A stretch of 64,000 nt of DNA from Saccharophagus sp. K07 (GCF_014336955.1 NZ_QRAI01000001.1:372001-436000), one strand, 5' to 3'; shown: positions 38,018-46,512, numbered from the stretch's first letter. Made by a program: numbers and translations. Notes: generated by a model not told the origin, from the sequence alone.

Positions 38018-38200
38018 ATGAGCAAGTCCAGCAGTGCCGCGAATAAATCCGCCGAATATGTCGAGAGCGTCAGAAATCTGAACCGCATGTTGCGACAAAT
38101 GCGCAATGGCCAGTGGATGGAAGCTTCCAACGAGCCGGTGCCAGTCAAAATTCTAGGAAAACCCTCTCCCGAGCCCAACCGCTCCGCTAAGACAAAATAA
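38018..38200 (+). CDS. Small hypothetical protein, 60 residues
   Basis: Starts 2 bases after the stop of the preceding membrane-protein gene and ends just before a strong hairpin, so the two probably form the end of an operon. The sequence is basic with a helical middle (YVESVRNLNRMLRQMRNG) and a Pro/Lys-rich tail. No family recognised. Confidence 0.6.
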   Translation: MSKSSSAANKSAEYVESVRNLNRMLRQMRNGQWMEASNEPVPVKILGKPSPEPNRSAKTK

Positions 38201-38204
38201 GAAG

Positions 38205-38230
38205 GATTTAGCTCTTTTTAGAGCTAAATC
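38205..38230 (+). terminator. Strong hairpin closing the two-component operon
   Basis: An 11-pair perfect stem (GATTTAGCTCT / AGAGCTAAATC) with a TTTT loop, starting 5 bases past the stop codon at 38200. No long T-tract follows, so this may be an incomplete intrinsic terminator or an RNA-stabilising hairpin. Confidence 0.6.
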
Positions 38231-38449
38231 TGCGCAATTCTTCCTAATCAATCTTTTTTCATAAATGTTCTGCCCTGTATCCGTGCAAAAGAAGTGAGTT
38301 GGCCCCTTGGCAGGGCAACGGAAACGGCCTCAACAATCCATTCTGACGGATCTATCTTTTTGAAACGAAAGGATTTTTCCAGCATTTTTTGGTATTGGCG
38401 CAAGCGTTGCTGAAGAGCCTTTGCACCAATATTCAGAAGGGGAAAGCTT

Positions 38450-38653
38450 ATGAATATACCGTTGCGAGAAGCAGAACAATGGTTTGCCTGCATACGCTCC
38501 AGTAGCTGTACACCCGATCAGCGAGCGGAATTTCTCGAATGGCTGTACGAGGATTCCCGCCACGGCGAAGCATTTGCCGTAGTAGAAAAAGAAAACGGCC
38601 GCGTCCGCCCGGATTTTTCCTGGGTGCGAGCGACCAAATATGAATATGGTTGA
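38450..38653 (+). CDS. Stand-alone DUF4880 (FecR N-terminal-like) protein
   Basis: A 67-residue protein matching only the N-terminal anti-sigma region of FecR regulators (DUF4880): LREAEQWFACIRSS, TPDQRAEFLEWLYEDSRHGEAFAVVEKENG. The transmembrane and periplasmic FecR parts are missing, and no fecI-type sigma gene is adjacent. AGGGGAAAG stands just before the ATG, so it is probably translated. It is either a remnant of a FecIR system or a small free-standing anti-sigma-like protein. Confidence 0.6.
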   Translation: MNIPLREAEQWFACIRSSSCTPDQRAEFLEWLYEDSRHGEAFAVVEKENGRVRPDFSWVRATKYEYG

Positions 38654-38784
38654 TGTTGTTTAGATAAAAGAAAAAGTTATTGCCTATCCTGTTTGACGCA
38701 AAAAGGGTTATCAGAGTTGGCCAGTGTTTGATCGAAATCTGATTGTCGACAATACTCCACACATCAGAATTCGAGGGAACGGTC

Positions 38785-39399
38785 ATGGCCGCTTTGATAC
38801 CTGCCATCAATTCTTGCCTATCTCGTATGACTCCTGGCGAACGGCGCTTTGCCCAGCGCCTGGAGCAATTCCTGGAAGACGACTACCTATGCTGGTATGA
38901 CGTGCCAGTAGGCCCAAAAGGGCTGCATCCGGATTTCATTATTCTCCACCCTCGGCGTGGGATTTTGATTTTGGAGGTTAAGGACTGGCGGCTGGATACC
39001 ATTCAGACGATTGATAAAGCCTCGGCTACCTTGCTGACTGCCCAAGGCGTCAAGCATGATTCCAATCCTCTCGAACAAGCTCGTCAGTATTGCCACGCGG
39101 TAGTGAAATGCCTGGAACGCGACCCGCAATTGGTGTACCCACCTGATCATGCATTTAAAGGCAAGCTCATCATGCCTTTTGGTCATGGAGTGGTGTTGAG
39201 CAATATTACTCGCCAACAATTCGATAGCACTGATCTGCGAGAGGTGATTCCTTCCAATCGGGTGATTTGTCGTGACGAAATGACGGAGTCGGTAGACCCC
39301 GAAGTTTTTCAGTCTCGTTTATGGAATATGTTTACGGTCAAATGTCACTGTCCTTCCCAACAATCCTCATGTCACCAAACTGCTGAAGCAATTGGTTGA
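38785..39399 (+). pseudogene. NERD-domain protein, truncated (helicase part lost)
   Basis: A 204-residue reading frame starting MAALIPAINSCLSR, with the nuclease-related NERD domain: PDFIILHPRRGILILEVKDW carries the D...ExK nuclease-like pattern. In relatives this domain is fused to a UvrD- or DEAD-type helicase. Here homologous-looking text stops around SRLWNMFTVK (about 39340) and runs into an unrelated Cys/Gln/Ser tail read out of frame from the next gene. A deletion fusing two genes explains this. GAGGGAA lies before the ATG. Whether the shortened NERD protein still folds is unknown. Confidence 0.7.
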
Positions 39400-39751
39400 C
39401 GAAGTTGGGCAGGAGTTTGGATTGGAGCATGGACCGAGAGATAAATGGTTTAACGACAGTGTTAGCTTTATTGGTCTTCAATCTACTTCAAATACCATCG
39501 TTTTTAACCATTCTCATCTCGTCCTGAAAGCTGCTGATTGGCATGAGATGCTGGCACACAAAATAACGGCTTTTCGTGGTGAGCGCGATATTAATGACGC
39601 TATTCATTTCCTGAAGGAAATTCCGAGCCTGTCAAAACAAGACGTGTTTGCCAAAGTATCGAAATTCCGCCCATTTGTTCCGAGTATTGAGGATGCGAAA
39701 TTTCAATCCCGGTTTGATCTGATTTGGGAGCGGGTGCATGGAAAATCTTGA
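39345..39751 (+). pseudogene. DUF6036/nucleotidyltransferase-like C-terminal fragment
   Basis: The open frame here reads LPNNPHVTKLLKQLVDEV, then WFNDSVSFIGLQ, HSHLVLKAADWHEMLAHKI and FRGERDINDAIHFLKE. It resembles the C-terminal half of DUF6036-type nucleotidyltransferases, which can act in toxin-antitoxin or defence roles. The N-terminal half with the nucleotidyltransferase motif is absent, and no good start codon exists. The 3' end is intact and overlaps the next start by 14 bases, so the deletion removed only its 5' part. Confidence 0.6.
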
Positions 39752-40115
39752 TACCACTCTGGATCGCATGGTGGATGCGCTGGTTGCCCATGAGGAAATT
39801 CAGTTTTTAGATCTCGTTCAATACGTTTGGAGACGGGGTTGGCCTTTGTCTTCTGCTAAAAAGCCAAATGATAATGACGCTCTGCGCCTTGCGTTGAAAG
39901 CCTGCTTGATTGAGCGGATGGTAGAGATTTGGAATGCGCCTCCAAAAAACTCCAACGAGCAGGTACCTGATTGGTGCGAAAAGGTACCTTCGTCTCCTGC
40001 CCATTTTTCAGTAATAAGCCCTGAGAGCCGAGTCTTTTGGGAAAATGAAGACGGCTCTCCTATCTTCCAGCGTCGTAATATCTTCGCTCCTCGCGATTTT
40101 ATGTTTTTCTTATGA
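39738..40115 (+). CDS. Hypothetical protein following the DUF6036-like fragment
   Basis: A 125-residue protein that I do not recognise, coupled at both ends: it overlaps the preceding frame by 14 bases and the next gene by 4 (ATGA). It is rich in Trp and acidic residues, with a helical N-terminal half. It was probably part of an operon with the now broken nucleotidyltransferase-like gene. Confidence 0.55.
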   Translation: MENLDTTLDRMVDALVAHEEIQFLDLVQYVWRRGWPLSSAKKPNDNDALRLALKACLIERMVEIWNAPPKNSNEQVPDWCEKVPSSPAHFSVISPESRVFWENEDGSPIFQRRNIFAPRDFMFFL

Positions 40116-40603
40116 ACCCGATCCCCATTCTCGACATAGAAGCCAGCGGCCTTCACTTCGATTCATACCCGATAGAAATTGCTGTACTTGTTGGCAATGA
40201 GGTTCGATCTTGGTTGATTAAACCGGAGAAGGGTTGGGATTATTGGAGTGAAACAGCAGAGGAAATGCATGGAATATCTCGCGAGGTGCTTGAGCAAAAA
40301 GGAACGGCTGCGGAGCTGGTTGCGCTGGAGTTGAATGATTTAGCGGAAGCGGTCGGTGGGGTTTTTTATAGTGATGCTGTTTTTTGGGATGAGGATTGGT
40401 TAAAAACCATGTTTTTCTCAGTGAAATTGCCCATGCATTTTCGAGTTGCTTCTATATTTGATCTTCTTTCCTCCGAGGAAACGGATATTTATCGGAGCGC
40501 GGCGACTGAATTGGCTGCTTCTGGCCGTTATAAAATTCATCGAGCCGAAGGGGATGTGCTGCGGATATGGCACGCTCTTGAGGCGGCAAAGGCTGCTTTT
40601 TAG
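40112..40603 (+). CDS. DEDD-type 3'-5' exonuclease-like protein
   Basis: A 163-residue protein of the RNase T / DnaQ-like exonuclease fold. Exo I is LDIEASG (D8, E10), a central acidic segment SDAVFWDEDW corresponds to Exo II, and HRAEGDVLRIW is the Exo III region with the histidine of the DEDDh class. A metal-dependent exonuclease on RNA or DNA is likely; the substrate is unknown. The start overlaps the preceding gene by ATGA. It ends the accessory patch. Confidence 0.7.
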   Translation: MNPIPILDIEASGLHFDSYPIEIAVLVGNEVRSWLIKPEKGWDYWSETAEEMHGISREVLEQKGTAAELVALELNDLAEAVGGVFYSDAVFWDEDWLKTMFFSVKLPMHFRVASIFDLLSSEETDIYRSAATELAASGRYKIHRAEGDVLRIWHALEAAKAAF

Positions 40604-40657
40604 TCATATCTTATATCTCATTCCCTATTGGAAAGCTCCTACAGAACAAAAAAACGC

Positions 40658-40701
40658 TTGACGAACCCTCTCCACAAGCCTAATTTAACCAAATGGTTAA
40701 A
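40658..40701 (+). promoter_or_regulatory. Promoter with palindromic operator for the ArsR/SRPBCC pair
   Basis: A near-consensus sigma-70 promoter: TTGACG (40658-40663), 17-base spacer, TAATTT (40681-40686). Overlapping its -10 and start site is a perfect inverted repeat TTTAACCA-AA-TGGTTAAA (40684-40701), a typical ArsR-family operator placement. Autorepression by the downstream ArsR protein is the natural reading. Confidence 0.75.
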
Positions 40702-40707
40702 TACGAT

Positions 40708-41037
40708 ATGCAACTCGATTCCGTCTTCACCGCTCTGGCTCATCCGGCGCGGCGGGCTATGTTGGCTCGGTTGGGAAGGGGGGAGGCGACTGTGGGGGAG
40801 TTGGCGGAGCCTTTGGAGATGTCCCTGCCAGCGGTGACCAAGCATTTGAAAATGCTGGAGCGGGCGGGGCTGATCAGTCGAGGCAAAGATGCGCAGTGGC
40901 GGCCTTGCAAATTGGAAACGGCGCCATTGGAGATGGCGGCGGACTGGATCGAGAACCAGCGAAAAATCTGGGAAGACCGTTTGGATCGGCTGGAAAATTA
41001 TCTACATACATTGGCAGAGCAGGAGAAAAAGCCATGA
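40708..41037 (+). CDS. ArsR-family transcriptional regulator
   Basis: A 109-residue winged-helix repressor: HPARRAMLARLGRGEATVGELAEPLEMSLPAV is split across the first helices and the DNA-recognition helix (SLPAVTKHLKMLERAGLI). No metal-binding cysteine motif (CxC) is present, so it belongs to the non-metal ArsR group often paired with SRPBCC proteins. The ATG at 40708 is preferred over 40693, which lies inside the operator and too near the predicted transcript start. It overlaps the next gene by ATGA. Confidence 0.9.
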   Translation: MQLDSVFTALAHPARRAMLARLGRGEATVGELAEPLEMSLPAVTKHLKMLERAGLISRGKDAQWRPCKLETAPLEMAADWIENQRKIWEDRLDRLENYLHTLAEQEKKP

Positions 41038-41492
41038 GTCAGAGCGAGCAAGAACGCGAAGTGATTGTGCAGAGGGAAATTCCCTTTTCTCGGGAATTGG
41101 TTTGGAAAGCTATGTCGGATCCAAACCATGTGAACAACTGGTGGGGACCAGACGGTTTTAAAAATGAAAATGTGGTGATGAGTTTTTCCGTCGGCGGCAC
41201 CTGGACATTTGATATGGTTGCGCCGGACGGCACTCGTTTTCCCAATCACTCCGTATTTAAAGAAATTATTCCTCTGGAAAAAATTGTCTACGACCACGGC
41301 GACGGCACGCGCATCTGGTTTGAGTGCACTGTGACTCTAATGCAAACTGCAAAAGGCACGCTGGTTACTATTCGTTCTTTATTCCCAACCAAGGAAGAGC
41401 GCGACGAAGTAGTGGAAAAATATGGCGCAATCGAAGGTGGCAAACAGCATTTGGCAAGCTTGGAAGCCTATATTGCGCAGCATTTTATTTAA
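41034..41492 (+). CDS. SRPBCC/AHSA1-family protein
   Basis: A 152-residue START-like protein of the activator-of-Hsp90 homologue group. IPFSRELVWKAMSDPNHVNNWWGP opens the fold, with the family-typical F-x-VGGTW strand (FSVGGTWTFDM) and a long C-terminal helix (GGKQHLASLEAYI). These bind small hydrophobic ligands; the ligand here is unknown. AGGAG precedes the ATG. It is coupled to the ArsR repressor by ATGA, a widespread pair. Confidence 0.88.
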   Translation: MSQSEQEREVIVQREIPFSRELVWKAMSDPNHVNNWWGPDGFKNENVVMSFSVGGTWTFDMVAPDGTRFPNHSVFKEIIPLEKIVYDHGDGTRIWFECTVTLMQTAKGTLVTIRSLFPTKEERDEVVEKYGAIEGGKQHLASLEAYIAQHFI

Positions 41493-41535
41493 ATTCACCC
41501 TGCGGCAGACCAGATCTGGCTGCCGCTTTCTTCTG

Positions 41536-43107
41536 CTATTCCAATTCTTTGTATTCAAACCATTTAAAATCCGCCGGTTTTCTCGTTCCTGATAAATCCT
41601 GGCAGGCCATACCGACAAAATTCCCCGTAAATCCGCAGGGCATGGCGTGTTCATCGCTGAGAATAGAGGCATCTTGTTCCCAACTGACGGCGGTCCAATT
41701 TTTTTCATCAGCTGAATAATAAAAGCGAATGCGATCGTCCAGGATGGTGAGTTTCAGACAGACAGCATCCCATTTATCGAGCGGATATTCTTTTTCGATG
41801 GGATAGCTGATTACACCTTTTTCGCATTTCATCAGACCGAGACAGCGTTTGGAGTGGGGCGCACAAGTTAAATACAGATAATAAAAACTGTCGGTGTTGT
41901 AAAAGGCGACGAGCCCCGCCATTTGCTGGAAATTCTCCGGATGAAATTCCACGCAGGTGGAGGCTTCGATATGGAAATCTTGTTGCCGTCGCGCAATCAG
42001 GCTTTGTTCGAATAATGAGGTAATGCTCTCGCGGCCAAATAATCGCAAATAGCCTTTGCGGGCGCTCAGGCTGCTGATGTCATCGATGCGTACGCGCGGG
42101 GCCATCCAGTGAATGGGCAATTTGTCTGTGTCGAAGGTTTCGCGTTCGGGTGCTTTGGGCCAGGGGCGGGGCGGTAAATCCGGTACTTGTACTTCATCCG
42201 CAGGCTCCTGGCTGCTGCTCGCCAGGCGCGGCCAGCCGTCTTGCCAAACAATCGGCTGCAGCGATGTTTCCCGCCCGAGAATCGAGCGACCATTGGCTAA
42301 ACGACGACGGCATAAATGGGCGAGTAACCAACTGCCATCGGCGTTTTGCACAAAACTGCCATGGCCGGCGGATTGCAAGCGCAGTTGAGGGTTTTGGTTG
42401 CTGCTGATCAGCGGATTATTCGGCATAACTTCGTAAGGGCCGGTAATGTTTTGGGCGCGCGCAACGGTTGCCGCGTGCGTAGTGAAAGTGCCGCCCTCAG
42501 CGGTAAGCAGGTAATACCAGCCGTCTTTTTTATAAATATGCGGGCCTTCCACCAAACCTAATTCGGTACCGCGAAAAATATTGGTCACCGGGCCGACCAG
42601 AGATTTTTTCTGCTCGTCATATTCCTGCAACAAAATACCGCCAAAAGCATTATTTCCAGGGCGGTGGTCCCACACCATATTCAGCAGCCATTTGCGGCCA
42701 TCGTCGTCGTGAAATAACGAAGGATCGAAACCGGAGCTGTTGAGGTAAATCGGTTCCGACCAGGGGCCTTCAATGTGTGATGCGGTGACCAAGTAATTGT
42801 GTACGTCTTTAAAACTGCCAGCCCAGCGGCGGGAGATGGTGTAGATGAGATAAAACAGACCATTGTTATAGCTCAGGCAGGGCGCCCAAACGCCGCCGGA
42901 ATTTGGGCAGCCGCGCAGATCGAGTTGTGAGTAGCGGGTGAGTGGATAGGCTGCGGTGCGCCAATGGACGAGATCGCGAGAGTGGGCTATCTGCACACCG
43001 GGAAACCATTCGAAGGTGGAGGTGGCAATGTAATAATCATCTCCAACTCTGAGAATGCTTGGGTCAGGGTAAAAGCCGCGTAAAACCGGGTTTTGCACGA
43101 TGGGCAT
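41536..43107 (-). CDS. Glycoside hydrolase family 43 (beta-xylosidase/arabinofuranosidase type)
   Basis: A 523-residue enzyme with no signal peptide, so cytoplasmic. The five-bladed propeller begins NPVLRGFYPDPSILR, with the catalytic base D15; FDPSLFHDDDGRKW holds the pKa-tuning aspartate and LGLVEGPHIYK the catalytic acid. A C-terminal beta-sandwich (about 330-523) resembles the XynB C-terminal domain of GH43 subfamily 11 beta-xylosidases. It would cleave xylo- or arabino-oligosaccharides brought into the cell. GGAGG lies about 5 bases before the ATG. Confidence 0.92.
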   Translation of the reverse strand: MPIVQNPVLRGFYPDPSILRVGDDYYIATSTFEWFPGVQIAHSRDLVHWRTAAYPLTRYSQLDLRGCPNSGGVWAPCLSYNNGLFYLIYTISRRWAGSFKDVHNYLVTASHIEGPWSEPIYLNSSGFDPSLFHDDDGRKWLLNMVWDHRPGNNAFGGILLQEYDEQKKSLVGPVTNIFRGTELGLVEGPHIYKKDGWYYLLTAEGGTFTTHAATVARAQNITGPYEVMPNNPLISSNQNPQLRLQSAGHGSFVQNADGSWLLAHLCRRRLANGRSILGRETSLQPIVWQDGWPRLASSSQEPADEVQVPDLPPRPWPKAPERETFDTDKLPIHWMAPRVRIDDISSLSARKGYLRLFGRESITSLFEQSLIARRQQDFHIEASTCVEFHPENFQQMAGLVAFYNTDSFYYLYLTCAPHSKRCLGLMKCEKGVISYPIEKEYPLDKWDAVCLKLTILDDRIRFYYSADEKNWTAVSWEQDASILSDEHAMPCGFTGNFVGMACQDLSGTRKPADFKWFEYKELE

Positions 43108-43318
43108 GGCGGGGCCTCCTTGGGGCGATGATTTGTTATAGGTGTTGGTTAGAGATCACTTCTTACCGCAAGCCGCAGAATCCTACACCTTAAGTGCTTC
43201 GGACATAAATCCACCACAACGGCAGATCCCATAATTGCCAGCTGTATCACGGGCGGTGATGCGGTTAACAGGTACGCTTTAGCGTTTAGGGGCAAGTACG
43301 AATAAGAAGAGGGGCAAA

Positions 43319-44584
43319 ATGTCTGGCGTACAGTTTAGTCTTGGCAAAATGATGGGAATCGCAATAGTGCTGATGGGCTTGGTAGCCTGCGGCGGCAATG
43401 GTGGGGCGTCCTCTTCCTCTTCGTCCGGTTCTGCATCATCGTCCTCTTCTTCTAGCTCTGCATCGTCGAGTAGCTCCTCTTCTTCCAGCAGTTCGTCATC
43501 TTCATCCAGCAGTTCTTCGAGCAGCTCATCCAGTTCGTCAGGGGTTGCCTATAAAAATGGCGATTACATTATCGGGATGGATATTTCCTACTGGTCGGAA
43601 CAATTGGCGCGCGGCGCGCGCTATATAGACACCGATGGCAACACCAAGGATTTATTGGCGTTGTTGAAAAATCACGGCGTTAATTTTATTCGCCTGCGCA
43701 CTTTTGTTGATCCATGGGCGCCCTATGGATATGCCGCCAATACCAATGGTTGCTCGGGCAAAAGCCAGCCATTTTTAGGCAAGGAAGACATTGTCAGCAC
43801 GGCGCAAAAAATCAAAGCAGCGGGCATGGGGCTGTTATTGGATTTTCATTACAGCGATACCTGGGCTGATCCCGGCAAACAAATTATTCCCGAATCCTGG
43901 CGTGGCGCGCGCAATATCGATGAATTGGCAAATTATGTAAGCCTGTATACACGTGATGTATTGGAGTCCTTAAAGGCGGTTAATGCGCTGCCGGATATGG
44001 TGCAAGTGGGCAACGAAATTACGCCGGGAATGTTGATTCATGTTCCGAGCAACAATACGGATTGTTGGGGCAATAATTCTTCGGTTAATACTGGCTTCAA
44101 TGGTCAGGCGAATGACAACAACTGGCCGAATTTAGCGCGTTTATTGCGCGCGGGATTAACGGCAGTAAAACAGATTGATCCGTCCATTGAAACGGTTCTG
44201 CATATTGAAAGCACTGGCAAGCCTTCTACCGTGGAATGGTGGGTGGACAGCGCACTGCGGCAGAATCTGCAATTCGATATTTTAGGCTTTTCCGCCTATG
44301 CGGCGTTTCAGGGACCTGTTTCCAACTGGTCGAACTATTTTCAACGTTATGCGGCGCGTTATCCGCAGTTGGATTTTTTGGTTGTGGAATACAATCCGGA
44401 AGCGCGTTTGTTGAACGATATTATGCGTGCTCTACCCAATGGGCGCGGGCGTGGAACCATAGTTTGGGAGCCGACGGAATCCGGTTCTTGGGGAGGGGCG
44501 TTGTTTAATTGGTCCGCAGGTAATGTGTATACGGCAATTCCAGCGCGTTTTCAGGTGTATGATCAAATAAGATCGCAGTTTTAA
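43319..44584 (+). CDS. Arabinogalactan endo-beta-1,4-galactanase, GH53, lipoprotein with poly-Ser linker
   Basis: Cleaves the galactan side chains of pectin. The 421-residue precursor has a lipoprotein signal (lipobox LVAC, about residue 24). A nearly pure serine linker (about 31-75) follows, then the GH53 barrel, starting near YIIGMDISYW. Catalytic glutamates are in QVGNEITPGM (acid/base) and FLVVEYNPE (nucleophile). Surface anchoring by lipid with a long flexible linker is typical of this bacterial group. AGAGGGG lies 7 bases before the ATG. Confidence 0.94.
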   Translation: MSGVQFSLGKMMGIAIVLMGLVACGGNGGASSSSSSGSASSSSSSSSASSSSSSSSSSSSSSSSSSSSSSSSSSGVAYKNGDYIIGMDISYWSEQLARGARYIDTDGNTKDLLALLKNHGVNFIRLRTFVDPWAPYGYAANTNGCSGKSQPFLGKEDIVSTAQKIKAAGMGLLLDFHYSDTWADPGKQIIPESWRGARNIDELANYVSLYTRDVLESLKAVNALPDMVQVGNEITPGMLIHVPSNNTDCWGNNSSVNTGFNGQANDNNWPNLARLLRAGLTAVKQIDPSIETVLHIESTGKPSTVEWWVDSALRQNLQFDILGFSAYAAFQGPVSNWSNYFQRYAARYPQLDFLVVEYNPEARLLNDIMRALPNGRGRGTIVWEPTESGSWGGALFNWSAGNVYTAIPARFQVYDQIRSQF

Positions 44585-44587
44585 TTT

Positions 44588-44698
44588 TCGCCCTCACCCA
44601 GAAGAGGGGGAGTTTACAGGTGCTTGTTTTGATAGGACACGATCTTCTCCTCCTGCTTCAACTCCTCTCCCTCTTGGAGAGGATTTAGGTGAGGGCGA
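44588..44698. repeat. 111-base element with terminal inverted repeats
   Basis: Perfect 11-base terminal inverted repeats (TCGCCCTCACC / GGTGAGGGCGA) enclose an inner hairpin CCTCTCC/GGAGAGG (44664-44682). The element lies just past the galactanase stop codon. Similar 'ccctcacc...ggtgaggg' intergenic repeats are widespread in proteobacterial genomes, so it is probably a dispersed repeat or MITE. The copy number cannot be checked here. Confidence 0.6.
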
Positions 44699-44747
44699 TA
44701 TTGGGGCGTTCAATCGAGGGAAGTTAGAGATATTTGGATGTGTCGAA

Positions 44748-44779
44748 AAGGAAAAAGGCGCTTGAAAATCTCAAGCGCC
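44748..44779 (-). terminator. Intrinsic terminator of the DUF4142 gene
   Basis: A nine-pair stem (GGCGCTTGA / TCAAGCGCC, 44757-44779) that on the minus strand is followed by TTTTTCC. It lies 10 bases past the stop at 44790. Confidence 0.8.
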
Positions 44780-44789
44780 GGATAAGCTC

Positions 44790-45428
44790 CTATTGATCAT
44801 CTGCCGAGTCAGACAGCGATCGCTCTCGCGCTCGCTCTTCGGTATCCGTGCCAATATTGGATTCAGGGACTTCATCGTTTAAGTCCCGATTTTGCGAAAC
44901 AGCCTCCTTGTCTTTTGCTCCAACTGCCGCTTGCAGATTTACGGCTTTTTGCAAGTGATGTTGCAGCTTTGGCAGTGTTTTTTGAGTAAAGGCTTTTATT
45001 TCTGCGTCGTCGCTGTTGGCAGCTTTTTGAAACAAGCTCAGGGTTTGTTTATGAGCGGCAACCTGGTTGTTGGCATAAGCCTCGTCGAAGGATTGACCAT
45101 CACGCTGTTTGAGAACAAGCGCCTTGGCTTGGTTCATCAATTCAGCATCTTTCGCGATTTTTAAATTCTTTTTTTGCGCTAAGGCAGCCAATTCTTGATT
45201 CGCTTTTTTATGGTCTTCGATCATCGATTGGGCAAATTCGCGCACCTCCGGCGACTGGCTTTTCTGTAGCGCTAGTTGCCCCGTCTCAATTTCCGCCAAT
45301 CCTTTAGCGGAAGCTTCTTCCACAAAGTCTTTTGGATCTATTTTATCTTTATCGGCCGCCATAAGTGCGGTGCCAGGAATAGTGCCTGCTAAAAACACAG
45401 CAAGAAAAAATTTTTTCATGGAAGTCAT
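44790..45428 (-). CDS. DUF4142 ferritin-like exported protein
   Basis: A 212-residue exported protein with a signal peptide (about 1-24, ending LMAA-D). The mature part is a helical DUF4142 (ferritin-like four-helix) domain: FVEEASAKGLAEIETGQLAL, SMIEDHKKANQELAALA and YANNQVAAHKQTLSLF are the family helices. Its charged C-terminal tail is Asp/Glu/Arg-rich. The start at 45428 is preferred over the longer 250-residue frame, since GAGGCG precedes it and the signal begins here. Function unknown; family members are often stress-induced. Confidence 0.85.
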   Translation of the reverse strand: MTSMKKFFLAVFLAGTIPGTALMAADKDKIDPKDFVEEASAKGLAEIETGQLALQKSQSPEVREFAQSMIEDHKKANQELAALAQKKNLKIAKDAELMNQAKALVLKQRDGQSFDEAYANNQVAAHKQTLSLFQKAANSDDAEIKAFTQKTLPKLQHHLQKAVNLQAAVGAKDKEAVSQNRDLNDEVPESNIGTDTEERARERSLSDSADDQ

Positions 45429-45688
45429 TTTGTTCGCCTCAGTAAATGAAAAATAAAGGTCAAAAGCAGCACGCTTGCTTGATGAGATGGCAAGGGGTTT
45501 TAGCAATTCGTTTGCCAGAAGGCGAATCTGATTGAATAGCAATGACTTAGAGGAATTTTAAAAACAGGGTAATTACAAATGATTGTAGAGAACTGAGTGG
45601 CTTCGTTGTAACTTCTGCTAAAGACGCACGGGGCGGGCCTTAACATAAAGTTGAGCCGATAAAAAAACTCGTCCCTGAGTAAGCGGGC

Positions 45689-46228
45689 TCAATTCAGTTG
45701 TGGAGCAGCCCATTCCACAATGTCTTTACTCAAATCTTTCAGGCATTTGCGGGTTGCGGAGCAAACCGTTGAGACAGTGCCGAGATCGAGCACATTGCTG
45801 GACGGGGTTAGCTGATTAAGGGTTGCTATAGCGCAGGTGTGCTTGGCGGTGGTGAGGTCGTTTCCCTTGATCACTGCAGCGGTGACTTGGACTTTGGGCA
45901 GCGGAGAGTTGGTGTTGTCACCAAAGGAGCGCTTGTTGTCCAGTACCAACTGTTCTACGTCAATTGCAATAACCGGAATAACGCCATTGCGGATTTTGTC
46001 TGCCGTCTTGGCGGGTTCTAGTACCAGGCCTTCTTTTTTGCCTTGCTCGACCATCAACTTCACTAGATGTTTGTCGATATCACAAGGAAACTCCGATTGA
46101 GAGTAGTTATAACCTTTAACATTGAAGCCAAAATTTTCATTGATATAAGCCCTGGGTGCTTCTGCCGCAGAGACCCCGATCGAGCAAGCTAAGAAGGTGG
46201 CCAGGGTCGCAAAGTGAATCTTTTTCAT
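45689..46228 (-). CDS. Exported hypothetical protein
   Basis: A 179-residue protein with a clear signal peptide (about 1-21, ending VSAA-E). The mature part has four cysteines (FPCDID, KHTCAIA, STVCSATRKCLK) that may form disulfides. No family recognised. Monocistronic, between the DUF4142 gene and a ToxR-like regulator. Confidence 0.65.
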   Translation of the reverse strand: MKKIHFATLATFLACSIGVSAAEAPRAYINENFGFNVKGYNYSQSEFPCDIDKHLVKLMVEQGKKEGLVLEPAKTADKIRNGVIPVIAIDVEQLVLDNKRSFGDNTNSPLPKVQVTAAVIKGNDLTTAKHTCAIATLNQLTPSSNVLDLGTVSTVCSATRKCLKDLSKDIVEWAAPQLN

Positions 46229-46512
46229 ATCGCCTCCTTATAAGACGTTACAGTAAGTCGCCGTACGCTCAGCTCTTGTCGCTACGGCATGTACCCAATA
46301 TACGGCAACCCGATCCGCTTTCCCTGACGGTCCGTTAACCTGTGACTTACCTTTCTCTTACCAAATAAAACCCATTAAAAATCAACGGGTTAAAAATAGG
46401 GTTTGCACAGCTGTTGCTTGTATCTTCAGCTCCCGGTCCGGCAGAATGGACACTACTCGGTAAACGGTAATCCGAGGGAAAAATAATCATAAAGAGAATA
46501 GGTGTTCCGGCA

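Noticed and set aside
38248-38493. An 81-codon minus-strand frame
   Set aside because: No ribosome site or family signal, and it overlaps the start region of the DUF4880 gene.
43410-43540. Serine-codon repeats that look like a microsatellite or CRISPR-like array
   Set aside because: They are in-frame poly-Ser linker codons with varied synonymous use; similar tracts occur in the GH5 and zincin lipoproteins.
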